Assembly: GCA_016801845.1 (NCBI GenBank)
Contig: CM028914.1
Location: forward strand, 20,597,272-20,661,271
Origin: Polydactylus sextarius
Taxonomy: Eukaryota > Chordata > Actinopteri > Polynemidae
Reading direction: 5' to 3'
DNA: 64,000 bases
Shown: positions 25,001 to 36,713 of the stretch, one piece after another
How positions within the stretch are numbered: position 1 is the stretch's first letter
Layout: every line of letters begins with the position of its first letter
Program-made: the position numbers and the translations under genes
Notes under the pieces: generated by a model
Databases searched by the model: none
Seen by the model: the letters and a program-made list of their open reading frames with translations, nothing else
What the model was told of the DNA's origin: nothing

Positions 25001-28000
25001 AGCTTTCAAAGAATCCGTTTCTGTTCTAAATTGGAAACAGAAGAGATTTAAAAGATGGACAGTAATGAATGAAATAAAATGCAGGGGTAGTGCTCCACTG
25101 TAAACACAACCATGGACAAGCATCTACTCCAGTTATATTGTGAGCTATGTACAGTAGCCTGTAATACATATCATTCCTCTCATTCCGCTCTGAAGTAACA
25201 GAAGGTCAAATAGCGTTAAATGACACTGATAATGTTACTGGTATTCTGGACTCTTGGCTATATATCATATATTTTACTTGCACCCATTCTCCAGAAATAC
25301 AATATATGCAATAAATGTTAAATGTTGATGTTAATAAATGTTATGGAGATGACACTCTGTTTTACCTCTCACTAGAACCTGGTGATGTAACTGCCAGATC
25401 TCTCCCTGACAAAATACAGTTCAAGAGAATTAAGACTGGAGTGTTCCTGTTTTGGTCTGTCCTTCTCCATGGGGAGAAGTAACTCTTCTAGGGCCTATAA
25501 AACCTCACATCCAGGCCAAAAATCCTAGTGTCAATTTTGATTTCATCTTAAAATACAAAAAACATTTCAACAGTGTTTTGAAAAGAAACATCACCGAAAA
25601 ATGCCTCTTTTTTAAGGGCGAGAATATTGTTTCAAAAGCTTATCCTCTGCTGGATCTTCTGCTTTCCTATTGCATTGTTCTCTTCTTGAGATTCAGTCCA
25701 TCTCATCTTCTACAGTTCTACACTTTACCTTATACTTTGTAGTCACTTTTACAGTTAGTTATTGTTTTCTGGTTTACACTGTCATATTTTAAGCTCGTAT
25801 TTTTATTTTTTGTACAGCACTTTGGAAAAAAAAACAAAGAAAAAAAAACTCACCCCTAACACTGGATTCTTATCCAGAAGCCTGAGGGTGAATACAGTTA
25901 TTTTTAAAATGATTACTAAGCTTTGTACAGTGTTTACCAAGCATGGCATGTGTCACATACATTGTACAGAAGGACATCATCATTAGCAATGTAATTATCA
26001 TCACTGTTATCCATTTGTCATGCTCCCTCTGTTTTCAGCATATGGGAGCCGGAGCGGGCAAATGCCGTGGTTCCTTCTCAGGGACTGTGACAGCACAGCA
26101 TCTCTGTACTGCTGTGCACGAGCCGCGCTCCAACACCAGCCTGCAACAGTTCACTTTAGCTCACCATGTTACTGGCACTGAAGCCACAGGAGACTCATGA
26201 TCTCTGCACATTCTGTTAATTCAGATTCCTAATGAGGAGCTGTCCTGTTTAGGAGGACTGAGGGAGGGAGGCTCTGTTGCCTTTCATTTGTGTTGATGTG
26301 TGCATTTTTGTGCAACACTTCATTATGCCATGGGTTGAGTTATTACTACCAGAAGTTCAAATAGTGAACTGTGGACTGAATCTGCTCAGTGATCTCGAGG
26401 GAAAGATTCACAGCCTGATATAACAAGATTAACACCAGTCAATCTATGCCTTAGATGGTGACTGAAAGAACGAGATCATGGATACCAGTCTGAGATGAGT
26501 TTCTCCTGCAGGGCTTCTGGGCTCAGCCTTAGAGCTCAAGTGAGGATCCTCCTGAGTAAAACAGTTGAGGAGACAGTTGAGGTGGTTCAGGCATCTGATG
26601 GGGATGAAGTTATACATCTTATCTAATCAGGGAACACCTCAGTTCCCCCAGAAGGACCTGCAAAATGGGAGGGAGACATGTGGACTGTCCTGTTTTACCT
26701 ACTGCCACTGTAACCTGATCTCAGCTGTGGATAACTTAGCTGCATGAACCCACAGCTGGATACTGGACTGAGTGGGAGATCTTCCTAGTGGACACAGCTG
26801 GTAAATGTAGAAACTCTCCTCTGTGTAGGAGACAGTGATTGGATGCAGCCCTCTGCTGTGGTCACACTGGGTGATTTAGGTTCATAGTTCTGGCCGTAAA
26901 ACACTTTTCCCCATGTGAGTCCAACAGGGTTCTACAGGCCCAGATTAAAAGTATTTAAATCCCAATTGTCTGCTTCCAAATGTAGATTAAAAGAGCCCTC
27001 GGTCATCAGTGACCTGCCCAAGAGGCCGAGCTTTGCCAAATCTCATCCTTCAAATCACACTTCAATCAGTTATTTCAGCTTCATATCACCTACCTCTGAC
27101 TGCTGTTTGTTTCAGGCACTTTACAAAGCTTTTCTAATTGTAGCATTTCTAAAAGTGGATTACTACAAACTTCCTTCCTCTTGTTCTCCTCTGCTTCATC
27201 CATCTTTCTAATTATATGCTGCAGAGCCTTGTGTGACACCTGCTCCTTTGCCAGTGTTAATCATGGTGATAGCAGGCTTCCCAGCACGACGCCCTTGCCA
27301 GCTTCCATGTCTCTCCTTCAGAGGTGACAGACATGAGTTGAAGTCAAGGTCACAGCTGACAGGTGTGAGGGTTAATGAAAAGTATGGATGGCATCCGATT
27401 GAGACAGGAGTCCATGTGTTTTTGTGGCCACAGCTGCTGCTCGCTGCATCAGTCTGAGTCAGTGTCTCGCTTTGTTGACCTGTTCTCACTCATGCAAAGA
27501 CTCCGTCATCATCCTGTGTATTGGGTCTTTGCAGGCCACTGAGAAGAAGAGATTATCTTTTTTCTGCAGCTTGAGGTTGGTGGCACGTAGAGTTTATTTT
27601 TCAAGTTGACACCTCTTCCGGTTTTTCTTATGTTTTTCAGTATGTGCAGCCTAGCTATTTAAAGCTGCCATACATAGGTTGTCTCTACCACTAAATGTAG
27701 TTTCCTGGTAGTGGGTGGTCCTGGTCGCTCACCAAGACCTTCTATCATCGTTGCATTTGTAAGACAGAAAGCACTACTTATTCAGGATGGAATGGTCACA
27801 ATAGTGGCTCACTAAACAGGAGGTAGAGCCTCTTAACTTTCAAATCAATTGGAATTTGTGAAGGAAAGATTTGACTAAACACACACCTGCTGAACATCAC
27901 CCAGGGGCTGATATTCCTGTATGGTTTTGTACCATGGCAGGAGATTGCTTACTTGGCTCTGTTTTTTTTTTTAAATTTATTTATATGTTTATGCTGTTTG

Positions 28001-31000
28001 TATTATATTCTTCCTCTGAGAGTGGAGGGGAAAAATGATCGCTTTTCTTTTTGTTGTCTGAGGGCTGTAATATGATGATTAGGTGGTCCTTTTTTTTTTT
28101 TTTTTAACTTGGCTACATCATCATGTTAATTTATGTTGCAAATTCAACCTGGTCCTGAGAAGATTATGTCCTTGTCTTGCGTTTCAGCTTTAAATTGACA
28201 ACATAATTCACTGTGCTGTCACTGATTACCTCCTTTGGAAGAGGCACCAATGTTCTTTGAGGGAGAGGGTGTTTGGTGACTGCAGTGATCCATTGACAAT
28301 GTTTTGCGCATTATAGATTCTCAGCTGAGGGACACATCACAGATGAAGCTATCCCACTAACACTGCCAAAAGAAGCTCTGTACTTGAGATTTTTCTAAAA
28401 AATTTCTGTCTTCTGTCTTGAAATCAGTGATCGGTGCATTATGTACAGAAGAAGAGTCTGATGATTACAGACGACTTATAGGGAAATGTGCTGACAAAGA
28501 CTTAGAGAAAGTGAAGCAGCTCACACAAAGAAAGCCTGACTGTGCTGAGTTTGTTTCATAGTTCAGTTCTCTGGTCATCTTAGGACGGTTCAGTCCCACT
28601 CGAGGCTGTGCAGCACTGGTTAACAACGAACATCATTCATCTCTGACTTCCTACAGTGATTTGAAGTTACACTAAAAGAAAGGCAAACATCACCACTGCT
28701 ACACCCACTCAACTCTCTTGTTTGCTTTTTATAATCCAGATTTCTATTTAGACTTCAATTCCTTAGTTAAAGTTGCTGCTGGAAGTGTTGTGAATGAAGC
28801 AGTGCCAAACCTGTGCATAAACAGATGGGCCATGACAAATATTTAATTTGGAATTCTCTGAAAAATCCTCATGTAAATGCTCTTTTCTTTTTGCTGTTTC
28901 CTTCTGTGTTTATTACACAATAGTTGGAGTTAGGAAGAGAAGGGAAGTATGGAAGCAGGACAGAAGAGCAGCAGATGATTCACTGTCTCTGTGTGTCACT
29001 GTGTTTTGTAAGACATTTGGTGAATATCTGTCCATCACAGACACACTGAACCTCTGCCAGCTGCTGTCCTGTCTGTGAAATCTAACTTGTTGAATGCAGT
29101 TTTAAATTTTGATCCATTTTCAGCTGCTTTTCCAGGGTTGGCTTGTGGGGGCAGTGTGTTGGTCAGCCCAATGGACACAGCCTTAACGAATTATATGGAG
29201 CTGCCACCCTGTGGGGTCACCACTTACAGAGTTAGATATTGTGTAGTGGTGCATGATGTTCCGGGCAGCGGGCTGTACTGGGGGCCTGGGTGGACACATC
29301 CCTGGTGTCACAAAACTATTTTTTGGCTTTATTATTTTTTTTATGTCTGTCCTACTCACAAGATACATAAAAAGTACCCACAGCTCCTCCCCAGATTTAT
29401 AAGTCCCTTATGAATTCTACTAATATTTCATAACTGAAATATTAGAAATTGTATTAAACTAGACATACAATAAAACTTGTATATTCTGTATTGAAAACTT
29501 CATTGGAAGACGTTCTGACTGTGACTAGGACCGGGCTCTTTCCTGCATCACTTCTTTGAATTAAATTGGATCAGCTTCTCTCATTTCATGTGGCGGCTCA
29601 GAAGTTAGAATTTGTTTAGACCAGAGCTGATTGAGGCTAAAGCAGAGGAGACAAAAAGGACAGAGTGAATGTGACAGGGATGAAGATAAATGAAAATGGA
29701 GTCAAATGACAGAAAACATTTGTCTTGATTTCTTGATATTATATTGCATCTTATAACTGCAGTGATACAATCAGTCAAACATGATTGTCCACTCTGGCTG
29801 CCACTAAAGATCACTTTGTGTCCTGGTGGGTGGAGGTGTGATGTATGACACCATCACGCAGTGGCACTGCTCCTCCTGCCCCGCCAAACGCCACAGCAGC
29901 ATCAAGCAGACGAGAGCCAGCATGGTGCTGGGAATCCCAGCGGCATTTACTCACTTTGATTTCTGGGTGTAAACCGAAAAACAGATGGTCACGCCATTAA
30001 AAAAAAACAACTTTCTCTTCTACTGGCTCTCTTGATGGCACACGGGACACGAGGAGGAAGATGTTGAGATGTCCTTAGCCAGTTTTATTTAACTTTTGGC
30101 TCAAATCCATCATAACTGCTTTAGCATCTGAGATTAATTGAACACATGGGATTAATAATTCAGGTTGAGCTGGGCGAGATGGAAAGATGGTCTGTGTTGT
30201 GAAATACAACGAGCTCTAAATCAAATCACATCCACATTGCTCAGCTGCATGAGTTATGTTCTGTTACTGGGAACTCATCGATCGAAAAATCGTATCTGCA
30301 CTCTAAAGCCCGGTGTGATGCAAAGTGATCGTTCTGTCCACAGACACCGAAGATGTGAGCGATGCAGCTGGATCATTGTGGTGTGTGAAACGTGGAACTT
30401 GTCGTTATTTTGGGAGCTGAGAGCATGTTGTAGCAGCCAGTCAGGGGAGAACAGTAGGGAGCAGAGTGAGCGTGTCTCTGCTACACAAACATAGATTATA
30501 GATCAACATGTCTCATGTCCTCACTCAGAACAGTCGTCCTCTGACATGTTCTCAGTTACTGTGAATGAGTCATGAGCTTCTCATAGAACAAATTAAAAAA
30601 ATCGAACAGCTTTTATAAACGATTTTATTGTACACATGTAATGTTCCTGCTGCATGTTCAAAAAAAAAAAAAGAAAAAAAAAGATCATCATTCTTCTGTT
30701 TTCTTTGCAGAGACAAGCATCTGGAGCAGCGACTGGAAACAGCAAACCATCTGCTGCCCAAGGTATTTGTTAACCAACATGTTCAGTCTGAGAGGTGTAG
30801 CAACATACAGTATTATTGAAGTGCTGCTCTGGTGCACAGATGGCATTTAGTCTACAGCATGTTTTAATAAAACAACGATCTTCCTAATATTTGTCACAAA
30901 GCACAGCACAGTCATTGATTCAATGATTATAATTCAGTAAAGGGAAATTAAAACCTCTCAAACCATATGAATCCAACACACTGTAGTGTGTGTTTAGATA

Positions 31001-34000
31001 AATGTTTGTGCACAGAAGTACCAACAGCAGCTGGAAAAGTGATGGCAGATGTCAGACAGGTTGGTGTGGAGGTGGAGCAGGGATGGAGAAGGTTTAGCGG
31101 GGTTGAGCTACAGATGTTGAGGATCTGACACTGAGAAGCAGCAAGAAGTTAAGTACATGAGAGAACAACAGACATGACCACTGAGACGCTGAGCGGTGAA
31201 AGCAGCAGCTGACTATGCTCCTACTGAGTCTCAACAGAGCTGTAACAGCTGGAGCAGATTCAATGTGATGCTTCATAGTCACAATCAACTACATCACTTA
31301 TTTTAGGTTATATAGAGGGCTAAAGTAAAACTAACAATACAGTTTAAAACATTATTAGTAGAAGTTACTTTATTTCATGTCAGTTATTATTTTTATTTAT
31401 TTATTTTTTAACTTAACATTTCACTCATCTATACCTCACACCCTTATGTACAGTGGTAGAAATGTCAAAGAGAAGTATAAGAAACTGAGATGACTTGTAC
31501 TTAAGTACAGGACCTGAGTGATGTACTTAGTTACTTGCCAACAGTTTATTTGCAGAAACCAAAGAGTGACAGTAGCTGGAGTTGTCACTGATCCTGTGAA
31601 GAGGTTCAGAGCCCAGACTGAGAACGGTTTCCTATTAGTACAATTACACAGTGATCATACAGTCATTCATTAAATCTGACAGAGAATAGATGACAATGTG
31701 TATTTTTTTTTCTTCTTTTCTGTAAGAAACCACAGTGATCGTGGTTTTCTCCACCCTGGTAGCAATTTACAGAGACCTACTTTACAAACTAGGTCGTGGT
31801 ATTGTTGGCGTAATAATATAATTCAAATCCCTTGAGTTATAAATGGTGAAATTGGGTTCACAGCACTTGGCAGGAACCTTTGAAATTCATAAATGGTGTT
31901 AAGTGCCGAACTGTCGTTCTGGCAAGTTTAGAATAAACTAAAAGAGCTTGTTTCTAATTAAGCTCAGAGATGTTTCCTCCTTGAGTGAACACAACCTCAC
32001 TGAACTGATATTTTATCATGAATATACATTAAGCAGGTTGAGTTTTCTACTTTCTACCATACGAGCACATGCTATAGATCCAAGTGCTTTTTGCAGTCTG
32101 CGCTTTCACTAAATTAGGTTTCATGTCAGCATGTGATACAATACTCAGAGGAATGACTCCATGTAGTCCAGCTCCTTATCACATGGCTGATGCAGCACGT
32201 TAATAGCAGCCCATTGGTTGCTCAATGGCTCCACACACCCATTGAGCACATGAAGCAGCTCCTCTCTACCTGGAGACCATGTGTCACCTCTTCTGTCTCT
32301 CTGGGGCTGCTGATAACACTGTTAAGACCCGAACTGAAATGGATTTCTGTCCCAACTCCTGGGATGATGAAGTACGTCGCAGCTCAGGCTCAGTCCGCAG
32401 GGAAACACCCCGGCAGTGATTCTACGCAGAGATAGAGGCGAGAACTACATTTGTCCATTTTCACATCTTCACATTTTTTCCCACTTCCCATTGTTTCATG
32501 TTATTACTGAACTTTAACTCACTCCAACAAATTTATCGTACAGAAAGGTACTTTTTGTAGTGTATGTCTGTACTGCTTCATGAGGTCACTTAAAGGTCGA
32601 GTGGGTAGGATATAGGAAAATCAATTTGCAGTTTTTATTAGTCTATCACCTTATACTAAGAATAATTGTGCTTTTCTCACTTTTAAAGTATTTATAGATA
32701 CATTCACCCCATCACTGATCATACAGTCGCTGCTCAGCTTCACAGGTCATCTCTGGTTTTGTTGCTCACTGTTTCTCCACACTGGGCCTTCATCAATCAT
32801 TGTCCACATATTTTTAAGGTTTCCTAAATCTCACAGGAACCAATTTAAACATGACCTTTCACAAATGGAAATAATCCCACCATCCACTGTGGCAATTTGA
32901 TTCATTCATGCAGCGGCACACCACATTATATTGGAGGTGTGATGTTCCTGGCTCATGACGTCTTACGCCCTCTGTGGTTGAGAGGGCATTGACCCTGTGG
33001 AGCAGGTGTGACTGTAGAGGAAGATGCTGTGTGTGTGTGTGCATGCGTGTCATGAAACATGAAGTTATTTTAAATCATCACCTGTTTCATCCAAGGGCTT
33101 CAAGGTCAAACAAAGGTTCCATCTAAACGTAAGTAGGTCATTTGGAAAAAATCTCTGTTTCTATCGGATCACACACCTTCACACCTTAACACAGAACAGC
33201 AGGTCAGCACCTCACTGCACTGCATGACAACTTGTGTTGCTTGAATAAACTACTGACCTTTAGGTTTTAGCGAGTGAATCGATAGTGAAGTGCATCTACT
33301 TTTTCCATGAGACCTGTTGTAAGAAATGAAGCCACGTCCCATTAAACTGAACCGTTTCTATTGTTTTAGTTAGAGCCCACATCTGTTGTCTGACCTCAGT
33401 CTTTGCAGATCACTCACTGATTCAGCTCTGACACTGTGGTTTACTGTCTATAATAATGTCTCTGTGACTGGTCTCATTGTCTCCACACAGGGGGTTAGTG
33501 GGGTTAGTGACACGAGTTGTCACCTTATTTACACATGGAGGAGTTCGTCTTTTGTTACCTTTGTTAAGCTGAATTTGGTCACTGCAACTGACTGAACTAC
33601 CTGTAACACCTGCAATGAAATTTTTATTTCATTTTTACGACATTTAGGCATAGTTTAAAGGCCTCCACTCCACCAGAGTTTACCCTCTCCTCTTTACCCT
33701 CTCCCATCTGCATCATCTCATGTGATGCAGATGGTAGTTTTAGTTTCAGTGCACATGAATCTGTTTGTATCACCTGGTAGACATTATATTCAATGGATAT
33801 TACATCTTTGAATTCATGGAAATTCATCTAGAATTTGTTTACATAATTCAAAGTGGTGGACTAGTAGAGGACAGGTCTCTACTTCCTCACAACTGGAGAA
33901 CTAGCAGTGGGAGGTTCAGTAGTAATAGACCTATAACTGTTGACATCACAAACATCATAAAAAAGGTATCAATGCCTCAGTCTTTCCCCCGTCTCACTCT

Positions 34001-34151
34001 CTCTCTCTTGCTCTGCTTAGATGAGAAGAAGAGCAACGTCCCTGAGGACTTCGACATCGACATGGACGACCCTGAGACGGAGAAGGCTGCGGTCGCCATC
34101 CAGTCACAGTTCAGAAAGTTCCAGAAAAAGAAGCAGGATGTGAAGTCGTAG
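19041..34151 (+). CDS. pcp4: pcp4 (PEP-19) calmodulin regulator, complete CDS, 3 exons
   Basis: Coding exons 19041-19049, 30711-30762 and 34021-34151 sum to 192 nt, encoding 63 residues (human PCP4 has 62). The N-terminal third is low-complexity and Ser/Ala/Gly-rich. Then come an acidic stretch (EDFDIDMDDPETE, about residues 29-41) and an IQ motif (AVAIQSQFRKFQKKK, about 44-58). In the known family the acidic segment and the IQ motif together bind calmodulin and speed calcium exchange at its C-lobe. The protein is small, cytosolic and mainly neuronal. The acidic-IQ segment is nearly identical to the mammalian protein, so the call is firm. Position after igsf5 and before convergent dscam matches human 21q22. 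Confidence 0.95.
19050..30710 (+). other. pcp4: pcp4 intron 1 (11.7 kb)
   Basis: Long AT-rich intron with no supported exon. It holds scattered homopolymers (poly-T near 28090) and a LINE relic at 26453-26755. A less AT-rich block at about 29100-29330 has a 112-codon open frame that I could not assign. Confidence 0.6.
26453..26755 (+). mobile_element. Degraded 3' end of a LINE retrotransposon
   Basis: Sequence blocks follow the order of a widespread fish LINE 3' region: GTGACTGAAAGAACGAGATC, GAGATGAGTTTCTCCTGCAG, TGGGCTCAGCCTTAGAG, AGTTGAGGTGGTTCAGGCAT, GGGAACACCTCAGTTCCCCC and a final GGATAA. The frame is destroyed. Recognition is from memory and the exact family is not assigned. Confidence 0.65.
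30711..30762 (+). CDS. pcp4: pcp4 exon 2
   Basis: This 52-nt exon encodes RQASGAATGNSKPSAAQ plus one base. The acceptor is TTTCTTTGCAG and the donor GTATTT. It starts RQ-x-GA like the mammalian exon and is otherwise divergent, as expected for the disordered part. Confidence 0.9.
31452..31540. repeat. Fragment of a teleost interspersed repeat (ACTTAAGTAC type)
   Basis: TTGTACTTAAGTACAGG and GTACTTAGTTACTTGCCA match the end of a common fish repeat as I remember it. It is truncated on both sides. Confidence 0.45.
32592..32705 (+). repeat. Fragment of a teleost interspersed repeat (AGGTCNAGTG type)
   Basis: AAGGTCGAGTGGGTAGGATA, then ATTAGTCTATCACCTTATAC and AAGAATAATTGTGCTTTTC follow the block order of a very common teleost short repeat. 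It is degenerate and truncated. Confidence 0.5.
33704..33734. repeat. Perfect hairpin, 12-bp arms
   Basis: CCATCTGCATCA (33704-33715) pairs exactly with TGATGCAGATGG (33723-33734) across a 7-nt loop, in pcp4 intron 2 about 290 nt before exon 3. Confidence 0.8.
34021..34151 (+). CDS. pcp4: pcp4 exon 3: acidic segment and IQ motif
   Basis: This exon encodes DEKKSNVPEDFDIDMDDPET and then EKAAVAIQSQFRKFQKKK, ending QDVKS and TAG. The IQxxxRxxxxKK calmodulin-binding motif is intact. The acceptor has a long CT-rich tract ending CTGCTTAG. Confidence 0.95.
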
Positions 34152-34795
34152 AGTGGAGTGGCATCGGCTGCGTCTCCGCCTGATCTGGGCCCTGGTCTTG
34201 CATGTCAATCAAACTGCACCGTCATGAACTGAAAAAAAAGGGAGGGGGGGAATTACTAAAGGTTGGGTGTTCAGAGGGGTTAAACAGTATCTTTGTGGAA
34301 GTCTGTGTATAATTTATAAATGATAATAATAATTATATACAAGAAATGATACACTATTAAAATCTGGGTGTACGTATTTAAATCTTTCCTATGATTATTT
34401 GCTATTTCTGTTTTTTACTTTGATGACACATTGCAGTGAATCTACAGTAGAGCCTTCGTATTAACACTGTTTCTCATGTCACTGTCAGTGTATTATACCC
34501 ATGTGAACACAACAGACTACAATAATCTCAGTATGAAACCACGTTCCTGTGATTGAAACATAGTCATGTCACAATGAAAATATTTTTGGGCTCTACTGGA
34601 GGTGTGCTGGTGTCGCCTTCCTGTGTCTCGTCCCTCCACCTGACGATGTTGGCCTCTGTGAGTTGTGTGTCTTTGTAGAGACGTAGATGTTTGTGCTTGT
34701 GGTTTGATTCCACTCGTGTTTCTCTCCTCCTTCATGTTTCGATGTTATTGAATCAGTATTATTGTTCAGTTAGACTCACACACGTGTACTGTACA

Positions 34796-34797
<2 letters not shown>

Positions 34798-34836
<39 letters not shown>
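34798..34836 (+). repeat. (CA)n microsatellite in pcp4 3' UTR
   Basis: About 19 uninterrupted CA units, roughly 70 nt before the polyadenylation signal. Confidence 0.95.
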
Positions 34837-34838
<2 letters not shown>

Positions 34839-34905
34839 ATGCATGCAAGCTTGCACAGATACACACATACATACACACACACAAACACTCATACAGGGAA
34901 AAATG

Positions 34906-34911
34906 AATAAA
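34906..34911 (+). terminator. pcp4: pcp4 polyadenylation signal AATAAA
   Basis: AATAAA lies 755 nt past the stop and is followed by a T-rich element (TTTGTTTTATTTTCTG). It is the first canonical signal with a good downstream element. Confidence 0.65.
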
Positions 34912-36037
34912 GGTATAAAAGAAAGCAATTTGTTTTATTTTCTGTCATTTCACATTGTTGGAGCTGAAGTTCTCTTATTTCTTCTGCTATATATGTTAAT
35001 GAATGAATGAATGAAATGAAGAGAGAACAGGATCCTAAAGGGTCCAGATGCTGAGATGCTGGAGGGATTATAAATTCAGACAGTGGCAGAAAGGAAGTAC
35101 CTGCAATATCTCACTAATCAAGCTACATGGAGTGTGATTCATTCTCCACCATGGATCATTTCTCGTTAACATCCTCCCACCTAGGAAGAAATAGAATAGA
35201 ATATAAATAGATTTTTTTAAAATTTCTAGATAAGACGTAAGCTATGAAATCCTCCTCACTTCTATCACCTCCAACAAGATGGTGGAGGATGTCTCTCTAT
35301 CAAGAGAGAGAGTGCGAATTTAGAATGAAAAATGATGAACAGAAGATTTTCAGTTGGCTGATCTGAAAAAGTCTTAAGGAAATGACTGAAGTACTCTTGA
35401 AAAAAAAATGTCCTAAATGGAGTAAATAAAAACATGAAGCAGGTGTCAGCTGCAAACTGCTTAGGAGGGTACAGTGCTCGTCACTAATCCAAGCTTATTA
35501 CTGTACGTTTCCTCAAACAACCGGAGACAGCTTCACACTCTGCTGACTGATCAGAGGCAAGAGTCCACTTCAGCCTGAACCTTATTTATGACAGCAGTTA
35601 TTAAGTGCAGAGTGAGTCTCTGTCACTGTGTTTAATTTGTTGTGGACTTGGGAGAAAGATGGCAGATACAGTTGTCGTGCTGAGTGATACGGCCTCCTGC
35701 TAAACGCTCTGTCTCCTGATCTAAAACCATGGAAGCAGTTTATCAGTCAGGATGTGTGAGGCTCAGGCACAAGCTTCAGTGTGGCAGAAAAACACTCAAT
35801 TAATGAAGCAGTTCATGCAGGAAGATCTTGTTAATGCTCAGAATGAAAATGTGACTACACACTACTTTGTGGTAATATTTACAGTTCATCTCTATAAGCT
35901 GTTGGTGTTATTTACAGAGCTCAGACTGGTGGATTAATGTTCAGCACATTTATTAAATCGTGGCTGTAACAGTATTCAGGTTCTCTCAGACCTGCTCTGG
36001 TTGTCTACATTTTTCAGAAAGCATGTTGGAATTCATT

Positions 36038-36713
36038 GATCAGCCTTATCATGGCCATGATCACCTGCCTCATATTGTGTTGATTCCTTTTTGCTGTCAA
36101 AATCCCTTTGAGGTCTGTACTCTAATAGGTCTGAAGGTGCTGTGGTATCTGGACTTTAGCCAAGTCTGGCCAAACATCTTGAACCTGTTGTTGTTCCTCA
36201 AATCATCCTGAACCTTTGTTGCAGAGTGACAGCAGCATTATCCCGCTGGAAGAGGACTCTGTTATCAGAGGACACTGTTTCATGAAGCAGTGACCTTGGT
36301 CTGTAAAAATGTTTAGGTGGTGCTACATGTCAGTGAATGGGAGGACCAGGACAATGTCCAAAGTGTCAAGCAAACTGCATCAGCCAAGTTGTCTTCCTTG
36401 CCTTCCATAATGCATCCTGCTGGCATGTCTTTCCCAGGTAAGTGACGCCACACATCCGACCATCCACATGATGTAAAAGAATGTAAAAGAATGGGAACAT
36501 TCCTCGGAGCTGCAGTGTTGGAGACACTCTGACTCAGTCATCTAACCTTCACAGTTTTGTTGAAGCCACTCACATTCTCTGCACTATTTTCCTGAATCCA
36601 ACATAAACTTTGATGACAAAATGTTCACCTGCTGCCTAAATCCACTCAGTGACAGCTGCCGCTGTAATTAAATAATCACTCTACCTGTCGGTGTCAGTGT
36701 CATGGCTGATCAG
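36038..36713 (-). mobile_element. Internally deleted Tc1-like transposon (copy 2, - orientation)
   Basis: Both ends read TGATCAGCC inward (36038 on +, 36713 on -) as imperfect terminal inverted repeats. Inside, on the minus strand, are transposase blocks such as CTTACCTGGGAAAGACATGC and TTTTACATCATGTGGATGG, then GACAAAATG-type 5' sequence in plus-strand form near 36615. The middle third of the roughly 1.2-kb parent element is missing and the frame is broken. Same family as the copy at 14353. Confidence 0.8.

Larger units (their letters stand above)
30763..34020 (+). other. pcp4: pcp4 intron 2
   Basis: A 3.3-kb intron without exons. It carries fragments of two common fish repeats (31452-31540 and 32592-32705) and a perfect hairpin at 33704-33734. 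Confidence 0.6.
34152..34911 (+). other. pcp4: pcp4 3' UTR
   Basis: AT-rich 3' UTR of about 760-780 nt, taken to end just after the AATAAA at 34906. It contains a (CA)n run at 34798-34836 followed by degenerate CA/CATA repeats to about 34890. Confidence 0.7.

Noticed and set aside
29075..29413. 112-codon open frame on + in pcp4 intron 1
   Set aside because: No domain, no splice context and no recognisable homologue; more likely part of an unidentified old repeat or chance.
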